Source: Rhodanobacter sp. LX-99
GTDB lineage: Bacteria > Pseudomonadota > Gammaproteobacteria > Xanthomonadales > Rhodanobacteraceae
Length of the DNA: 64,000 bases
Direction of reading: 5' to 3'
Assembly (NCBI RefSeq): GCF_018599185.1
Contig: NZ_JAHFVL010000003.1
Span: 248,001-312,000, forward strand
Shown here: positions 1 through 9,760 of the stretch, in pieces
Layout of the letters: each line of letters begins with the position of its first letter
Position numbering within the stretch: the first letter of the stretch is position 1
Program-made: the position numbers and the translations under genes
The notes under the pieces: generated by a model
The model's input: only the letters and a program-made list of their open reading frames with translations
Told to the model about the DNA's origin: nothing
The model's database searches: none

Positions 1-2214
1 GCGCGCATTCGCCATGCCCCACACGCGCCCACCGACGTCGAGGATCTGCGCGGAGAAGATCCAGTTCGGCGGTGCCTTGGCCAGCGCCGAACCGGGGAAT
101 ACCTGGAACTTGCGCTCACGCGTGCTCTGGTACACGCCCTTTTCGTCCTTGCGGCCGACCTGGGTGGGCAGACCGGCGAGCAAGGCGCGGTGAACCGATT
201 CGTACAGCCGCTCGGCGTCGCTCTCGCTCCCTCCCCTGCTCGCAGGGGAGGGCTGGGGTAGGGTGCCTTTGACCTTAAGAGCTTCACCCCCTCCCAACCT
301 CCCCCTGCGCGCAGGGGGAGGAGCAGAGCGCGCTTCGCCCTGCGCGGAAGGGGAAACATCCAGCTTCCATCCCAACTCCTGCACCACCAGCAGCAGCTGC
401 CGATGCAGCTCGCGCCATTCGCGCATGCGCATGAAGCTGAGGAAATGCCGCGAGCACCAGTCGCGCAGCTTCGACTGGGTCAGTTCCTCGTGGGCGTCGT
501 GATAGGCGCGCCACAGGTTCAGCACGCCGACGAAGTCGGACTTCGGGTCGGCGAACGCGGCGTGCGCGGCGTCGGCCTGCTGGCGTGCATCGCCCGGGCG
601 CTCGCGCGGGTCCTGGATGCTGAGGAAGGACACGATGGTGAGCAGTTCGCGCAAGGCATGCAGCTTCCCGCCTTCCACCAGCATGCGCGCCAGCTGCACG
701 TCGATCGGCAACCGCGCCAGCGTGCGGCCGATCGGCGTGAGCCTGCGCGCATCGTCGATCGCGGATATCTCGGTGAGCCGGCGGAAGCCGTCGGCGACCA
801 CGCGCGGGTCGGGCGCCTCCAGGAACGGGAACTCGTCCACCTCGCCCAGCTGCAGCGCCAGCATGCGCAGGATCACGTTGGCCAGCGACGAGCGCAGCAG
901 TTCCGGGTCGGTGAACGCGGCGCGGCCGGCGAAATCCGCCTCGTCGTACAGGCGATAGCAGATGCCCGGCCCCACGCGGCCGCAGCGGCCCTTGCGCTGG
1001 TCGGCGGCAGCCTGCGACACCGGTTCCACGTGCAGCCGTTCGAGCTGGCTGCGCTGGCTGTAGCGCTTGACACGCGCGGTGCCGGTGTCGATCACGTAGC
1101 GGATGCGCGGCACCGTGAGCGAGGTCTCGGCGACGTTGGTGGCCAGCACCACGCGGCGCTTCACGCCGGGCTTGAACACGCGGTCCTGGTCGCCGGCGGA
1201 GAGCCGCGCGTACAGCGGCATGATCTCCGTCTCGCGGTACTGCCGGCGCGACAGCAGCTGGTGCGCGTCGCGGATCTCGCGCTCGCCGGGCAGGAACACC
1301 AGCACGTCGCCGCGCGGGTCGTCGTGGGTGATCTCGTCGAGCACCGCGGCGATGTGTTCGGCGCTGCCCTGCTGCATGTCCTTGCCGCGGCCCTGCCGCG
1401 CGGCGATCTCGTCCAGCGAGCGCCAGCGCAGCTCGACCGGATACGCGCGCCCTTCCACCTCGACCACCGGCGCGCCGTCGAAATGCTCGGCGAAGCGTGC
1501 GGTGTCGATCGTCGCCGAGGTCACGATGATCTTCAGCTCCGGCCGCTTCAGCGCCAGCCGCTTGAGGTAGCCGAGCAGGAAGTCGATGTTGAGGCTGCGC
1601 TCGTGCGCCTCGTCGATGATGATGGTGTCGTACGCGCTGAGCCACGGATCGCCCTGGGTCTCGGCGAGCAGGATGCCGTCGGTCATGAACTTGATCAGGC
1701 TGCGCTCGGACACCTGGTCGTTGAAGCGCACCTGGAAACCCACGACCTCGCCCAGCGGCGTGCCCAGCTCCTCCGCCACGCGGCGCGCCACCGAGCGCGC
1801 GGCCAGCCGGCGCGGCTGGGTGCAGCCGATCATGCCGGCCTCGCCGCGGCCGGCGGCCAGGCACAGTTTCGGCAGCTGGGTGGTCTTGCCCGAGCCGGTC
1901 TCGCCGGCGATCACCACCACCTGGTGCTCGCGGATCAGCTTGACGATGTCCTCGCCGCGCGCGCTGATCGGCAGCGACTCGTCCAGCCGGATCGGCGGCT
2001 TGGCGGCCACCCGGGCGCGGCGTTTGGCCGCGGAGCGCTCGATATCCGCCACCAGCGCCCCCAACTTCTTCTCGTCCGGCCGGCGCGACAACGCACGCCA
2101 GCGACCCAGCAGGCGACCGAAATCGCGGCTGCACACCGCGTCCAGTTTCCGGCGCAGCCGGCGCAGGCCGGGATCGGCGGTGGGATCGGTAGCGGGCGGC
2201 TGGGCATCGTTCAT
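1..2214 (-). CDS. hrpA: ATP-dependent RNA helicase HrpA (5' part; runs off the window)
   Basis: DEAH-box helicase of the HrpA family, which acts on RNA and stalled ribosomes. The frame opens at ATG 2214 (MNDAQPP) and stays open to base 1, giving the first 738 residues of a family usually near 1300. The P-loop GETGSGKTTQ starts at residue 104, followed by the TQPRRLAARS motif and DEAH at 201-204. Near the window edge the conserved PGSALAKAPPNW segment confirms the frame. Residues about 621-665 do not resemble HrpA. They are encoded by a palindromic repeat (see repeat entry) that keeps the frame. The gene is divergent from dps. The family assignment is secure; the 3' end is not visible. Confidence 0.95.
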   Translation of the reverse strand, partial: MNDAQPPATDPTADPGLRRLRRKLDAVCSRDFGRLLGRWRALSRRPDEKKLGALVADIERSAAKRRARVAAKPPIRLDESLPISARGEDIVKLIREHQVVVIAGETGSGKTTQLPKLCLAAGRGEAGMIGCTQPRRLAARSVARRVAEELGTPLGEVVGFQVRFNDQVSERSLIKFMTDGILLAETQGDPWLSAYDTIIIDEAHERSLNIDFLLGYLKRLALKRPELKIIVTSATIDTARFAEHFDGAPVVEVEGRAYPVELRWRSLDEIAARQGRGKDMQQGSAEHIAAVLDEITHDDPRGDVLVFLPGEREIRDAHQLLSRRQYRETEIMPLYARLSAGDQDRVFKPGVKRRVVLATNVAETSLTVPRIRYVIDTGTARVKRYSQRSQLERLHVEPVSQAAADQRKGRCGRVGPGICYRLYDEADFAGRAAFTDPELLRSSLANVILRMLALQLGEVDEFPFLEAPDPRVVADGFRRLTEISAIDDARRLTPIGRTLARLPIDVQLARMLVEGGKLHALRELLTIVSFLSIQDPRERPGDARQQADAAHAAFADPKSDFVGVLNLWRAYHDAHEELTQSKLRDWCSRHFLSFMRMREWRELHRQLLLVVQELGWKLDVSPSAQGEARSAPPPARRGRLGGGEALKVKGTLPQPSPASRGGSESDAERLYESVHRALLAGLPTQVGRKDEKGVYQSTRERKFQVFPGSALAKAPPNWIFSAQILDVGGRVWGMANAR
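222..357. repeat. Palindromic REP-like element embedded in the hrpA coding sequence
   Basis: Two inverted copies of a G/C-rich palindromic unit lie at about 227-264 and 285-323. Each contains a stem of CTCCC(T/C)CCCCTGC type with its complement and a T/GGGG tail. A related unit lies between genes at 27810-27920. Translated on the hrpA strand, it gives an Arg/Gly/Pro/Ser-rich stretch without a stop. Confidence 0.75.
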
Positions 2215-2360
2215 CGGACCGCACATGATAGCCGCTGGCGAGCCGCGGACTTGATAGCCCCCGGCTATCGGCTGCATCGGAAGGATTCATTTCACCGCCA
2301 TCGACCGACCCGCTACTGTTTGCCCATGCAGTCAACCCATCGCAGATTAAGGAGCAGCAC

Positions 2361-2828
2361 ATGGCCATTTCCATCGGTATCGCCAAAAAAGATCGCGAGC
2401 AGGTCGCCAAGCACCTGTCCAAGCTGCTGGCCGACACCTATTCGCTGTACCTGAAGACCCACAGCTTCCACTGGAACGTCACCGGCCCGCAGTTCAACAG
2501 CCTGCACACCATGTTCGAGACCCAGTACAACGAACTGTGGCTGGCCGCCGACGAGGTCGCCGAGCGCATCCGCACCCTGGACGTGTTCGCCCCCGGCTCC
2601 TACAGCCAGTTCGCCAAGCTCAGCTCGATCAAGGAAGAACCCGGCGTACCGGAGTGGAAGGAGATGGTGGGCCAGCTGGTCGAAGGCCACGAAGTCGCCG
2701 CCGCCACCGCCCGCGACGTGCTGAAGGCCGCCAACGCGGCCGGCGACGACGGCACCGCCGACATGGTCACGGGACGCCTGAAGGAGCACGAGAAGACGGC
2801 ATGGATGCTGCGCTCGCTGCTGCGCTGA
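2361..2828 (+). CDS. dps: Dps-family DNA-binding ferritin-like protein
   Basis: 155-residue mini-ferritin that oxidises and stores iron and protects DNA in starvation and peroxide stress. Aligned with Dps, the inter-subunit ferroxidase ligands are present: H37 in SFHWNV, then H49, E53, D64 and E68. Length is typical. An AAGGAG ribosome-binding site lies 9 bases upstream of ATG 2361. It is a single-gene unit followed by a strong hairpin terminator and divergent from hrpA. No OxyR-type operator is obvious in the 146-base intergenic region. Confidence 0.93.
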   Translation: MAISIGIAKKDREQVAKHLSKLLADTYSLYLKTHSFHWNVTGPQFNSLHTMFETQYNELWLAADEVAERIRTLDVFAPGSYSQFAKLSSIKEEPGVPEWKEMVGQLVEGHEVAAATARDVLKAANAAGDDGTADMVTGRLKEHEKTAWMLRSLLR

Positions 2829-2847
2829 GCGCTGCCGGCAACGCCAT

Positions 2848-2878
2848 GAAGAAGCCCGGCATCACGCCGGGTTTCTTC
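2848..2878. terminator. Bidirectional terminator between dps and the sulfatase-like gene
   Basis: A 13-bp stem (GAAGAAGCCCGGC with its complement, one G-T pair) and a 5-base loop are followed by T-rich sequence on the plus strand and an equivalent run on the minus strand. It sits between convergent gene ends at 2828 and 2881. Confidence 0.8.
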
Positions 2879-2880
2879 GT

Positions 2881-4851
2881 TTACAGCTGTCGCGTCACGC
2901 AACATGGCGCCGGCTCCGCCGGCCCGGGCATGTTCGCGGCCGGTGCCGGCACGGGCTGCATGGCCCCGGGCGGCAGCACGTAGCGCTGGTTGAAATACGC
3001 CCAGCTCGGCCACAGCGCGTGAGCCAGCGCCAGCCTGTCCAGGGCGGGATCCACCGGCACCGGCGTGAGCGTTTCGCCGTCCGCCTGGTAGTGGAACTGC
3101 TCGGCCGGCTGTCCCGGCTGCAGCACCAGCAACTGGTCGCGCTTGAGATAACCGTAGTTGTCGCCGTACTGCATGATGGCGCGATCGGGATAGTGCACGG
3201 TGAGGTCGGCGCCCAGCATCGGGTGCACGCTGCTGATGCCGATCAGAGACAGCAGCGTCGGCGCCAGATCGATCTGACTGACGATATGCTCGTCCCGCTG
3301 CGCCGGCACGCCGGCACCGAGGATCAGCGCCGGAATATGGAAGTGCCGCACCGGCACCAGGCTGGCGCCGAACACGCGCGAATCGTGGTCGGCCACGACC
3401 AGGAACACCGTGTGATCCCAGTACGGCGACCGCTTCGCGCGGGCGAAGAACTGGCCGATCGCCCAGTCGGCATAGCGCGCGGTGTTCTGCACGCTGGCCG
3501 CCGGCGTGCTGGCACGGATGCGCCCGGCGGGATATTCCCACGGCGTGTGGTTGGACACGCTGAAGGCCAGCGTGAACTGGCGCTTGTCGCCATCCTGCAT
3601 CAGCCGGTGGTGCAGCTCGTTGAACATGTCCTCGTCGGAAGCGCCCCACGAACCGACGAAGGTCGGCTTCACCTCGAACTTCGGCTGGTCGACCACCTCG
3701 TCGAAGCCATTGCCGAGGAAGAACGACTTCATGTTGTCGAAGTGCGCCTCGCCGCCGTAGATGAAACGCGAGCGGTAACCGAATTCGCCCAGCAGGCCGG
3801 CCAGGGTGAAGAAGCCGTGCTGGCTGCGCGGCAATTTCAGCACCGCCTCGGCCGGGGTCGGCAGAAAGCCGGTATTGACCGCCTCCAGCCCGCGCACCGA
3901 GCGCGTGCCGGTGGCATAGGTCCGCGCCAGCAGCCAGCCCTCTTTCGCCAGCGCATCGAACTGCGGCGAAAGCTTGTCCCCGCCCAGCGTGCCGATGTAC
4001 TGCGCACCCAGGCTCTCCTCCAGGATGATCACCAGGCTCAGCGGCTTCGCCGGTTTCGCCGCGGCCTGCTGGTGATGCATGCTGGGGTAGCGCGGGTCCG
4101 GCATCGACCCGTCCAGGCCGGCCGCCTGGCGCACGAGGCGCTGCATCTCCTGCTCCGGCATCGGACCGTAGATCGCCGCTGCCGAACGCTCGTTGCTCAT
4201 GCCGCGGATCGCGTTGATCACGTTGTACAGCGAGTTCAGCGGCAGCGAGTTCACCATGCTGTCGTCGCTGAACGCCACCACCGAAGCGTTCAACGGCCGA
4301 TGATCGAGCGTGCCCCGGGCCGCCAGAAACAGCACCGCGAACGCCGCCGCCGTCACCAGCGGCCGCAGCCAGAACCTCATACGCGCATCGGCCCGGCGCG
4401 TGCGCAGCAGCCGGAAACCAAGCCAGCCCAGCAGCGCCAGCGCGACCAGCCCGGCCAGCAGCACGCCCTTGTAGCCATGCCACAGCATCGCCGACACCTC
4501 ATGCGGACTGTCGAGATACTCGACGTACAGGCGGTTCGGGCGGGTGTCGTATTCAAGGATGAACTGCGGCGTGGACACCTCCAGCAGCACGAACAGCAGC
4601 CACCACGACCGATACCACCAGGCGGTGATGCGCGTGGGCCAACGCCGGTGACCCAGCCACGGCGACAGCAGGGCCGGCCATGCGCAGACCATCGCCAGCA
4701 GGCACAGGTCGATGCGCCAGCCGCCGAACAGAACCGGCCACAGGCCATCCGTCGGCTGTACCCGCGGCCACAGCCACAGGCAAAGAGCAAACCGGCTCAG
4801 GGTGAGAAAAACGAAGGTGAGTAGCAGGAACCGCCAGGTAAGCTGTCGCAA
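2881..4851 (-). CDS. LtaS/OpgB-like membrane phosphoglycerol transferase (sulfatase family)
   Basis: Integral-membrane protein with several N-terminal hydrophobic segments and a periplasmic alkaline-phosphatase-fold (sulfatase) domain. Metal and catalytic signatures include EESLGAQYIG, the TGTRSVRGLEA motif with the probable nucleophile Thr316, HTPWEY and VVADHDSRV. The family transfers phosphoglycerol or phosphoethanolamine groups to envelope glycans or lipids. Start choice is uncertain: TTG 4851 gives 656 residues beginning just before the first hydrophobic helix and has GGGG upstream. ATG 4977 is in frame but lacks a ribosome-binding site and adds a charged tail. It is divergent from a GH17-GT2 glucan synthase-like gene, which suggests the glucan as acceptor (inference). 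Confidence 0.82.
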   Translation of the reverse strand: MRQLTWRFLLLTFVFLTLSRFALCLWLWPRVQPTDGLWPVLFGGWRIDLCLLAMVCAWPALLSPWLGHRRWPTRITAWWYRSWWLLFVLLEVSTPQFILEYDTRPNRLYVEYLDSPHEVSAMLWHGYKGVLLAGLVALALLGWLGFRLLRTRRADARMRFWLRPLVTAAAFAVLFLAARGTLDHRPLNASVVAFSDDSMVNSLPLNSLYNVINAIRGMSNERSAAAIYGPMPEQEMQRLVRQAAGLDGSMPDPRYPSMHHQQAAAKPAKPLSLVIILEESLGAQYIGTLGGDKLSPQFDALAKEGWLLARTYATGTRSVRGLEAVNTGFLPTPAEAVLKLPRSQHGFFTLAGLLGEFGYRSRFIYGGEAHFDNMKSFFLGNGFDEVVDQPKFEVKPTFVGSWGASDEDMFNELHHRLMQDGDKRQFTLAFSVSNHTPWEYPAGRIRASTPAASVQNTARYADWAIGQFFARAKRSPYWDHTVFLVVADHDSRVFGASLVPVRHFHIPALILGAGVPAQRDEHIVSQIDLAPTLLSLIGISSVHPMLGADLTVHYPDRAIMQYGDNYGYLKRDQLLVLQPGQPAEQFHYQADGETLTPVPVDPALDRLALAHALWPSWAYFNQRYVLPPGAMQPVPAPAANMPGPAEPAPCCVTRQL

Positions 4852-5205
4852 AAGTGACCCCAGACAGGAAACACCCTGCCCCCTAGGCCGAGCGGCTACC
4901 GCTGACGCCGTCGAATCGGCGCGGGCAACCAGCGCGACTCTAGCCCATAAACCCTGTGGATTGCCCGGCGGATGCATCGGCAGCGAGCGACCGCTCGTCG
5001 AACAGCCAACCTTCACGACTTTGCAACAGACACCGGCGCGCCGCTCCCGCTGCCGTGGCCAGCTGGCCCTTCCCGTCCGAAAACTCGCGCTCCGGCTGAC
5101 CTTGCGCTGACCGCGCCCGACGATCTTTATTGAGCCCGATGCCATGGATTGGTTAAGCTCCTCGGGCTTTACCGCCTGTTGCGCAGGCTTCCTCCGGGGA
5201 TTTTT
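4852..5205. other. Divergent promoter region
   Basis: About 350 bases separate the two divergent start codons. Promoters for both genes should lie here. I see no clear operator or RNA structure. In-frame upstream codons on both sides leave both translation starts open. Confidence 0.4.
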
Positions 5206-7806
5206 TTGAGCGCCACCGCAGCAAACCACAACAGCCGGTACCCGCTGCTCACGGCGATCATGCTCGCCCTGATCGTGGCCGCGATGAACATCGGGCTGTG
5301 GTGGTACGGCAACCTGCCGCATGGCCCGGACGACTGGCACGGCAAGATCGGTGGCTTCTCGCTGTCGGTCTTCCAGCGCTACCAGAGCCCGTTCAAGCAG
5401 GATTATCCCAGCAGCGACGACATCGCCGCCGACCTGAAGCTGCTGCACCGGTACAGCGACCGCGTGCGTACCTACACGATGCAGCAGAACCCGCAGCTGT
5501 ACCGGCTGGCGCAGAAGGAAGGCCTGAAGGTGATGGCCGGCGCCGAGATCGACAAGCGCCTGGACAACAACGAGCGCGAGATCGAGCTGCTGATCGCCAA
5601 GGCGCGCGCCTACCCCGATACGATCACCCGCGTCATCGTGGGCAACGAGGTGCTGTTCCGCAACGACCTGCCGCCAGAGCAGATGATGCTTTACCTGGAC
5701 CGGGTGCGCGCCGCCGTGCACCAGCCGGTATCGATCGCCGAGCCGGACTACATCTGGCTGAAGTACCCCGAGCTGGCCCAGCACGTGGATTTCATCACCA
5801 TCCACCTGTTCCCGTTCTGGAACGGCATCGCGCGCAAGGATGCCGTGCCTGCCGCGCTCGGTGCCTACCAGCAGATCCGCCAGCGCTATCCGGACAAGCC
5901 TGTCGTGGTCGGCGAGATCGGCTGGCCATCGAACGGCGACCGCCACGAGTACGCGGACCCGTCGGTCTCCAACGAGGCGATCTTCATCCGCGACTGGATG
6001 AACGCGGCCAAGGCCGCGCACATCGACTACTATCTGCTCGAAGCGTTCGACCAGCCGTGGAAGGAAGCCCTGGGCGAGGGCCGCACCGGCGCGTACTGGG
6101 GCATGTTCAATGCCGACCGCCAGATGAAGTTCCCGCTGACCGGCCCGGTCACCGAAGATACCGCGTGGCCGTGGAAGGCGCTGGCAGCGAGCCTGCTGGC
6201 GCTGCTGCCGATGATCTTCTTCGCCCGCCGCTTCAGTCGCTTCAAGCTGATGGGGCGGCTGTTCTTCTGCATGCTGATCCAGCTTGCCTGCGGCCTGATC
6301 ACCTGGTCGGCCACGCTGCCGTTCAACTTCTACCTGAGCTGGGTCGACTGGACCATGCTCACGCTGCTGTTCCCGGCGCAGATCGCGATCCTGGCGATCC
6401 TGCTGATCAACGGCTTCGAATTCACCGAGGTGCTGTGGCGGCGCGAGTGGATCCGCCATGCCGGCATGCTGAAACCCGATCCGCCCGGGAAGCAGCCGTT
6501 CGTGTCGATCCACCTGGCCTGCTACAACGAGCCGCCGGAGATGGTGATCGTCACGCTCGATTCGCTGGCCGCGCTGGACTACGCGAACTTCGAAGTGCTG
6601 GTGATCGACAACAACACCAAGGACCCGGCGGTGTGGCAGCCGGTGCAGGCATATTGCGAGAAGCTGGGCAAGCGCTTCCGCTTCTTCCACCTGGCACCGT
6701 GGCCGGGCTTCAAGGCCGGCGCGCTGAACTTCGGCCTGAAGGAAACCGACCCGCAGGCCGACGTGGTGGCGGTGATCGACGCCGACTACGAAGTGCGCGC
6801 CGACTGGCTGGCCACGCTGACCGGTTACTTCCACGACCCGAAGGTGGCCGTGGTGCAGTGCCCGCAGGCGCACCGCGAGTTCGAGCACAACGCGTTCCGC
6901 CGGATGACCGCGTGGGAATACGACGGCTTCTTCCGCATCGGCATGCACCACCGCAACGAGCGCAACGCGATCATCCAGCACGGCACCATGACGATGGTCC
7001 GGCGCAGCGCGCTGGAAGGCACCGGCGGCTGGTCCGAGTGGACGATCTGCGAGGACGCCGAGCTGGGCCTGCGCCTGATGCACGCCGGCTACGAGCTGGT
7101 CTACGTCGACGAGCTGATGGGCAAGGGCCTGACCCCGGCCGACTTCAAGGCGTACAAGAGCCAGCGCTACCGCTGGGCGTTCGGCGCGATGCAGATCCTC
7201 AAGGGCCGCTGGAGCTGGATGACCGAGCGCGGCCCGCTCAGCGCCGGCCAGCGCTTCCACTTCCTCACCGGCTGGTTCAGCTGGTTCGCCGATGCGCTGC
7301 ACCTGGTGTTCACCCTGATGGCGCTGTTCTGGACCGCCGGCATGGTCGCCTACCCGCAGTACTTCAGCCTGCCGATGCAGCTGTTCCTGATCCCGGTGAT
7401 CGGCTTCTTCTTCGCCAAGGCGATCTTCGGCATCGTGCTGTACCGCGCCCGCGTGCCGTGCGGCTGGTACGACACCTTGATGGCCTCGCTGGCCAGCATG
7501 GGCCTGTCGCACGCGATCGCCCGCGGCATCCTGCACGGACTGACCCGCGAGAAGACCTCGTTCGTGGTCACCGCCAAGAGCCGGCGCCTGGGCGGCAGCA
7601 ACTTCGCCGCGTTCGCGCCGGTGCGCGAGGAGCTGCTGATGGCGATCGCGCTGGGTTTGTGCATCGTCGGTATGGCGCTGGGCTACGGCACGCGCTACAT
7701 CGAAGGCAGCTTGTGGATGTTCATCCTCGCCGCGCAGGCGATCCCGTACGTCTCGGCGGTCATCGGCGCGTGGATCGCGCACAGGGCGGGCGACAAGGCG
7801 GGCTGA
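5206..7806 (+). CDS. GH17-GT2 fusion: membrane beta-glucan synthase-like glycosyltransferase
   Basis: About 866 residues. After one N-terminal membrane helix comes a glycoside-hydrolase family 17-type domain with the two expected acids, E148 in VGNEVLF and E237 in VGEIGWPSNG. Transmembrane helices follow, then a family 2 glycosyltransferase domain with D525-A-D527, the CEDAEL acid motif and QRYRW (653-657), and finally a multi-helix C-terminus. Related fusions (NdvB/NdvC-type) make beta-1,3/1,6-glucans. The start is uncertain. TTG 5206 has GGGGA five bases upstream and gives MSATAANHNS; TTG 5149 would add 19 residues. ATG 5144 is in a different frame that stops quickly. Linkage and cyclisation cannot be read from sequence. 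Confidence 0.88.
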   Translation: MSATAANHNSRYPLLTAIMLALIVAAMNIGLWWYGNLPHGPDDWHGKIGGFSLSVFQRYQSPFKQDYPSSDDIAADLKLLHRYSDRVRTYTMQQNPQLYRLAQKEGLKVMAGAEIDKRLDNNEREIELLIAKARAYPDTITRVIVGNEVLFRNDLPPEQMMLYLDRVRAAVHQPVSIAEPDYIWLKYPELAQHVDFITIHLFPFWNGIARKDAVPAALGAYQQIRQRYPDKPVVVGEIGWPSNGDRHEYADPSVSNEAIFIRDWMNAAKAAHIDYYLLEAFDQPWKEALGEGRTGAYWGMFNADRQMKFPLTGPVTEDTAWPWKALAASLLALLPMIFFARRFSRFKLMGRLFFCMLIQLACGLITWSATLPFNFYLSWVDWTMLTLLFPAQIAILAILLINGFEFTEVLWRREWIRHAGMLKPDPPGKQPFVSIHLACYNEPPEMVIVTLDSLAALDYANFEVLVIDNNTKDPAVWQPVQAYCEKLGKRFRFFHLAPWPGFKAGALNFGLKETDPQADVVAVIDADYEVRADWLATLTGYFHDPKVAVVQCPQAHREFEHNAFRRMTAWEYDGFFRIGMHHRNERNAIIQHGTMTMVRRSALEGTGGWSEWTICEDAELGLRLMHAGYELVYVDELMGKGLTPADFKAYKSQRYRWAFGAMQILKGRWSWMTERGPLSAGQRFHFLTGWFSWFADALHLVFTLMALFWTAGMVAYPQYFSLPMQLFLIPVIGFFFAKAIFGIVLYRARVPCGWYDTLMASLASMGLSHAIARGILHGLTREKTSFVVTAKSRRLGGSNFAAFAPVREELLMAIALGLCIVGMALGYGTRYIEGSLWMFILAAQAIPYVSAVIGAWIAHRAGDKAG

Positions 7807-7963
7807 TGCGGCCTGCTGATGCGGCCTCGGGCGCATCGGCAAATCGAACACGACGCTCCGGCTCCCATGCCGCGATGACCAGCGCGCATTCATGCGAAGC
7901 CCACCTCGACTTGGGTAAGCTGCCCCCACCCCGTGAAGACGCCCCGAGGATGGAACCCCACGC

Positions 7964-9733
7964 ATGCGCCGACCCCGCCGACGCCTGAGCCTTCTGCTGC
8001 TGTTGCTGATGGCATCGCAAGCCCATGCCGGGGTGCGACTGGTGCTGGATGGCGTCGAGGATCCGCTGAAGGCGGCAGCGATCTCCGCTGTCGAATTGTC
8101 GCAATACGCGACCCGCGAAGTCAGCGATGCGCAGGTGCGGCGCCTGTACGAGCGTGCCCCCGGCCAGGTGAAGTCCGCGCTGGAGCCGTACGGCTACTAC
8201 GACGCCACCGTCACCGGCGACCTGCAGCAGGTCGGCAAGGACTGGCGGGTTGCCCTGCACGTGCAACCGGGCGAGCCGGTCAAGGTGACTGCCGTCGAGG
8301 TGCAACTGGACAAGGAGGCAGCGCAGCTCGCCCCGATCCGCCGTGCGAAGCGCGCGATCGAACGGCTCAAGGACAAGCCGCTGAATCACGGCGCCTACGA
8401 CGCGGCGCGCGACGCGCTCGGCGCGCAGCTCACCGCCAACGGCTTCCTCGATGCCCGCCTGCTCACCCATCGGGTCGAAGTCACCCGCGCCAACCACAGC
8501 GCGGCGGTCAAGCTGGCGTGGCAGGCCGGCCCGCGTTACCGCTATGGCCGGGTGCACTTCGACGGCTCGCAGTTCAAGGAAGGTTTTCTCGATCGCTACG
8601 TGCCGTTCAAATCCGGCGACTACTTCTCGCAGAACCAGTTGCTGGAGCTGCAGCAGGCGCTGAACGGCGCGGACTATTTCGCGGTGGTCAACGTGCTGCC
8701 GGACGTGGACGCGGCGAAGGGCGGCGTGGTCGACGTCACCGTGCAGCTGGCGCCGGCCAAGCGCACGATCTACACCGGCGGCCCGTTCATCGGCACCGAC
8801 ACCGGATTCGGCGTGCGTGGCGGGATGGAGCGGCGCTGGGTCAACCGGCGCGGGCACAAGTGGAAGAACGAACTGGTGGTGGCGCAGAAGCTGAAGACGC
8901 TGTCCACGCTGTACTCGATCCCGCTGCCCGGCGACAACCAGCGCAGCTACAACGCCGGCGCCAACTTCCGCGACGCGAACACCGCCACCTCGCAATCGCG
9001 CACGCTGGAACTGGTCGGCAACGAGACCCGCCAGTGGCACGGCTGGACCCGCACCCTGGGCGTGCATGCGCTGTCCGGCACGTTCACCGTGGGCAAGCGC
9101 GGCAACGAACCGGACAACACGCCCGGCATCGAACACGGGCGAAGCACGCTGGTGTTCGGCGAGGCCGCGCTGACGCGCAAGCAGGCCGACAACCCCGATT
9201 TCGTGCGAAGCGGCTGGCTGCTCAGCGTGGCCGCGCGCAGCACCGCCGGCAGCCTGCTGTCCGACGCCAGCTTCAGCCAGGTCATCGCCGACGCGAAATG
9301 GATCCGCGCATTCGGCACGCGCGGCCGCAACCGGCTGATCCTGCGCGGCAGCGCCGGCACGACCTGGACCAACGACTTCGCCGCACTGCCGCCGCAACTG
9401 CGCTTCTTCGCCGGCGGCGACCGTTCGGTGCGCGGCTACGGCTACCAGTCGATCGGCCCGCGCAACAGCACCGATCGCGTCATCGGCGGCCGCAACCTGC
9501 TGGTCGCCAGCAGCGAGGTCGAGCACTACTTCACGCGCAACTGGGGCATGGCGGCCTTCGTCGATGCCGGCAACGCGTTCAGCGGCACCGACTACCGGCC
9601 GAAGATCGGCGCCGGCCTCGGCCTGCGCTGGCGCTCGCCGGTGGGCATGATCCGCGTCGACCTGGGCACGCCGATCCACGACGATCGCGCGCACGGCATC
9701 CAGCTGCACCTGGTGATCGGACCGGATCTGTGA
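7964..9733 (+). CDS. tamA: TamA, Omp85-family outer-membrane assembly protein
   Basis: 589 residues: a signal peptide (Arg-rich start, LLLLLL core, cleavage after AHA near residue 22), three POTRA-like repeats to about residue 260, then a C-terminal 16-strand Omp85 barrel with the lid-lock motif RSVRGYGYQSIG. TamA pairs with inner-membrane-anchored TamB to insert autotransporters and other outer-membrane proteins and to move lipids. tamB follows on the same strand, separated by a strongly structured 209-base spacer. Length and the terminal motif fit TamA rather than BamA. Confidence 0.93.
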   Translation: MRRPRRRLSLLLLLLMASQAHAGVRLVLDGVEDPLKAAAISAVELSQYATREVSDAQVRRLYERAPGQVKSALEPYGYYDATVTGDLQQVGKDWRVALHVQPGEPVKVTAVEVQLDKEAAQLAPIRRAKRAIERLKDKPLNHGAYDAARDALGAQLTANGFLDARLLTHRVEVTRANHSAAVKLAWQAGPRYRYGRVHFDGSQFKEGFLDRYVPFKSGDYFSQNQLLELQQALNGADYFAVVNVLPDVDAAKGGVVDVTVQLAPAKRTIYTGGPFIGTDTGFGVRGGMERRWVNRRGHKWKNELVVAQKLKTLSTLYSIPLPGDNQRSYNAGANFRDANTATSQSRTLELVGNETRQWHGWTRTLGVHALSGTFTVGKRGNEPDNTPGIEHGRSTLVFGEAALTRKQADNPDFVRSGWLLSVAARSTAGSLLSDASFSQVIADAKWIRAFGTRGRNRLILRGSAGTTWTNDFAALPPQLRFFAGGDRSVRGYGYQSIGPRNSTDRVIGGRNLLVASSEVEHYFTRNWGMAAFVDAGNAFSGTDYRPKIGAGLGLRWRSPVGMIRVDLGTPIHDDRAHGIQLHLVIGPDL

Positions 9734-9760
9734 ACGGTCGCCGCAGGCAGCTGCTCACAG

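Noticed and set aside
284..2437. 717-codon minus-strand open frame
   Set aside because: It is an out-of-phase shadow of hrpA: Arg/Gly/Pro-rich without domains, while the phase starting at 2214 carries all helicase motifs.
403..2454. 683-codon plus-strand open frame opposite hrpA
   Set aside because: Antisense shadow with His/Arg/Gln-rich, domain-free sequence typical of high-GC antisense frames.
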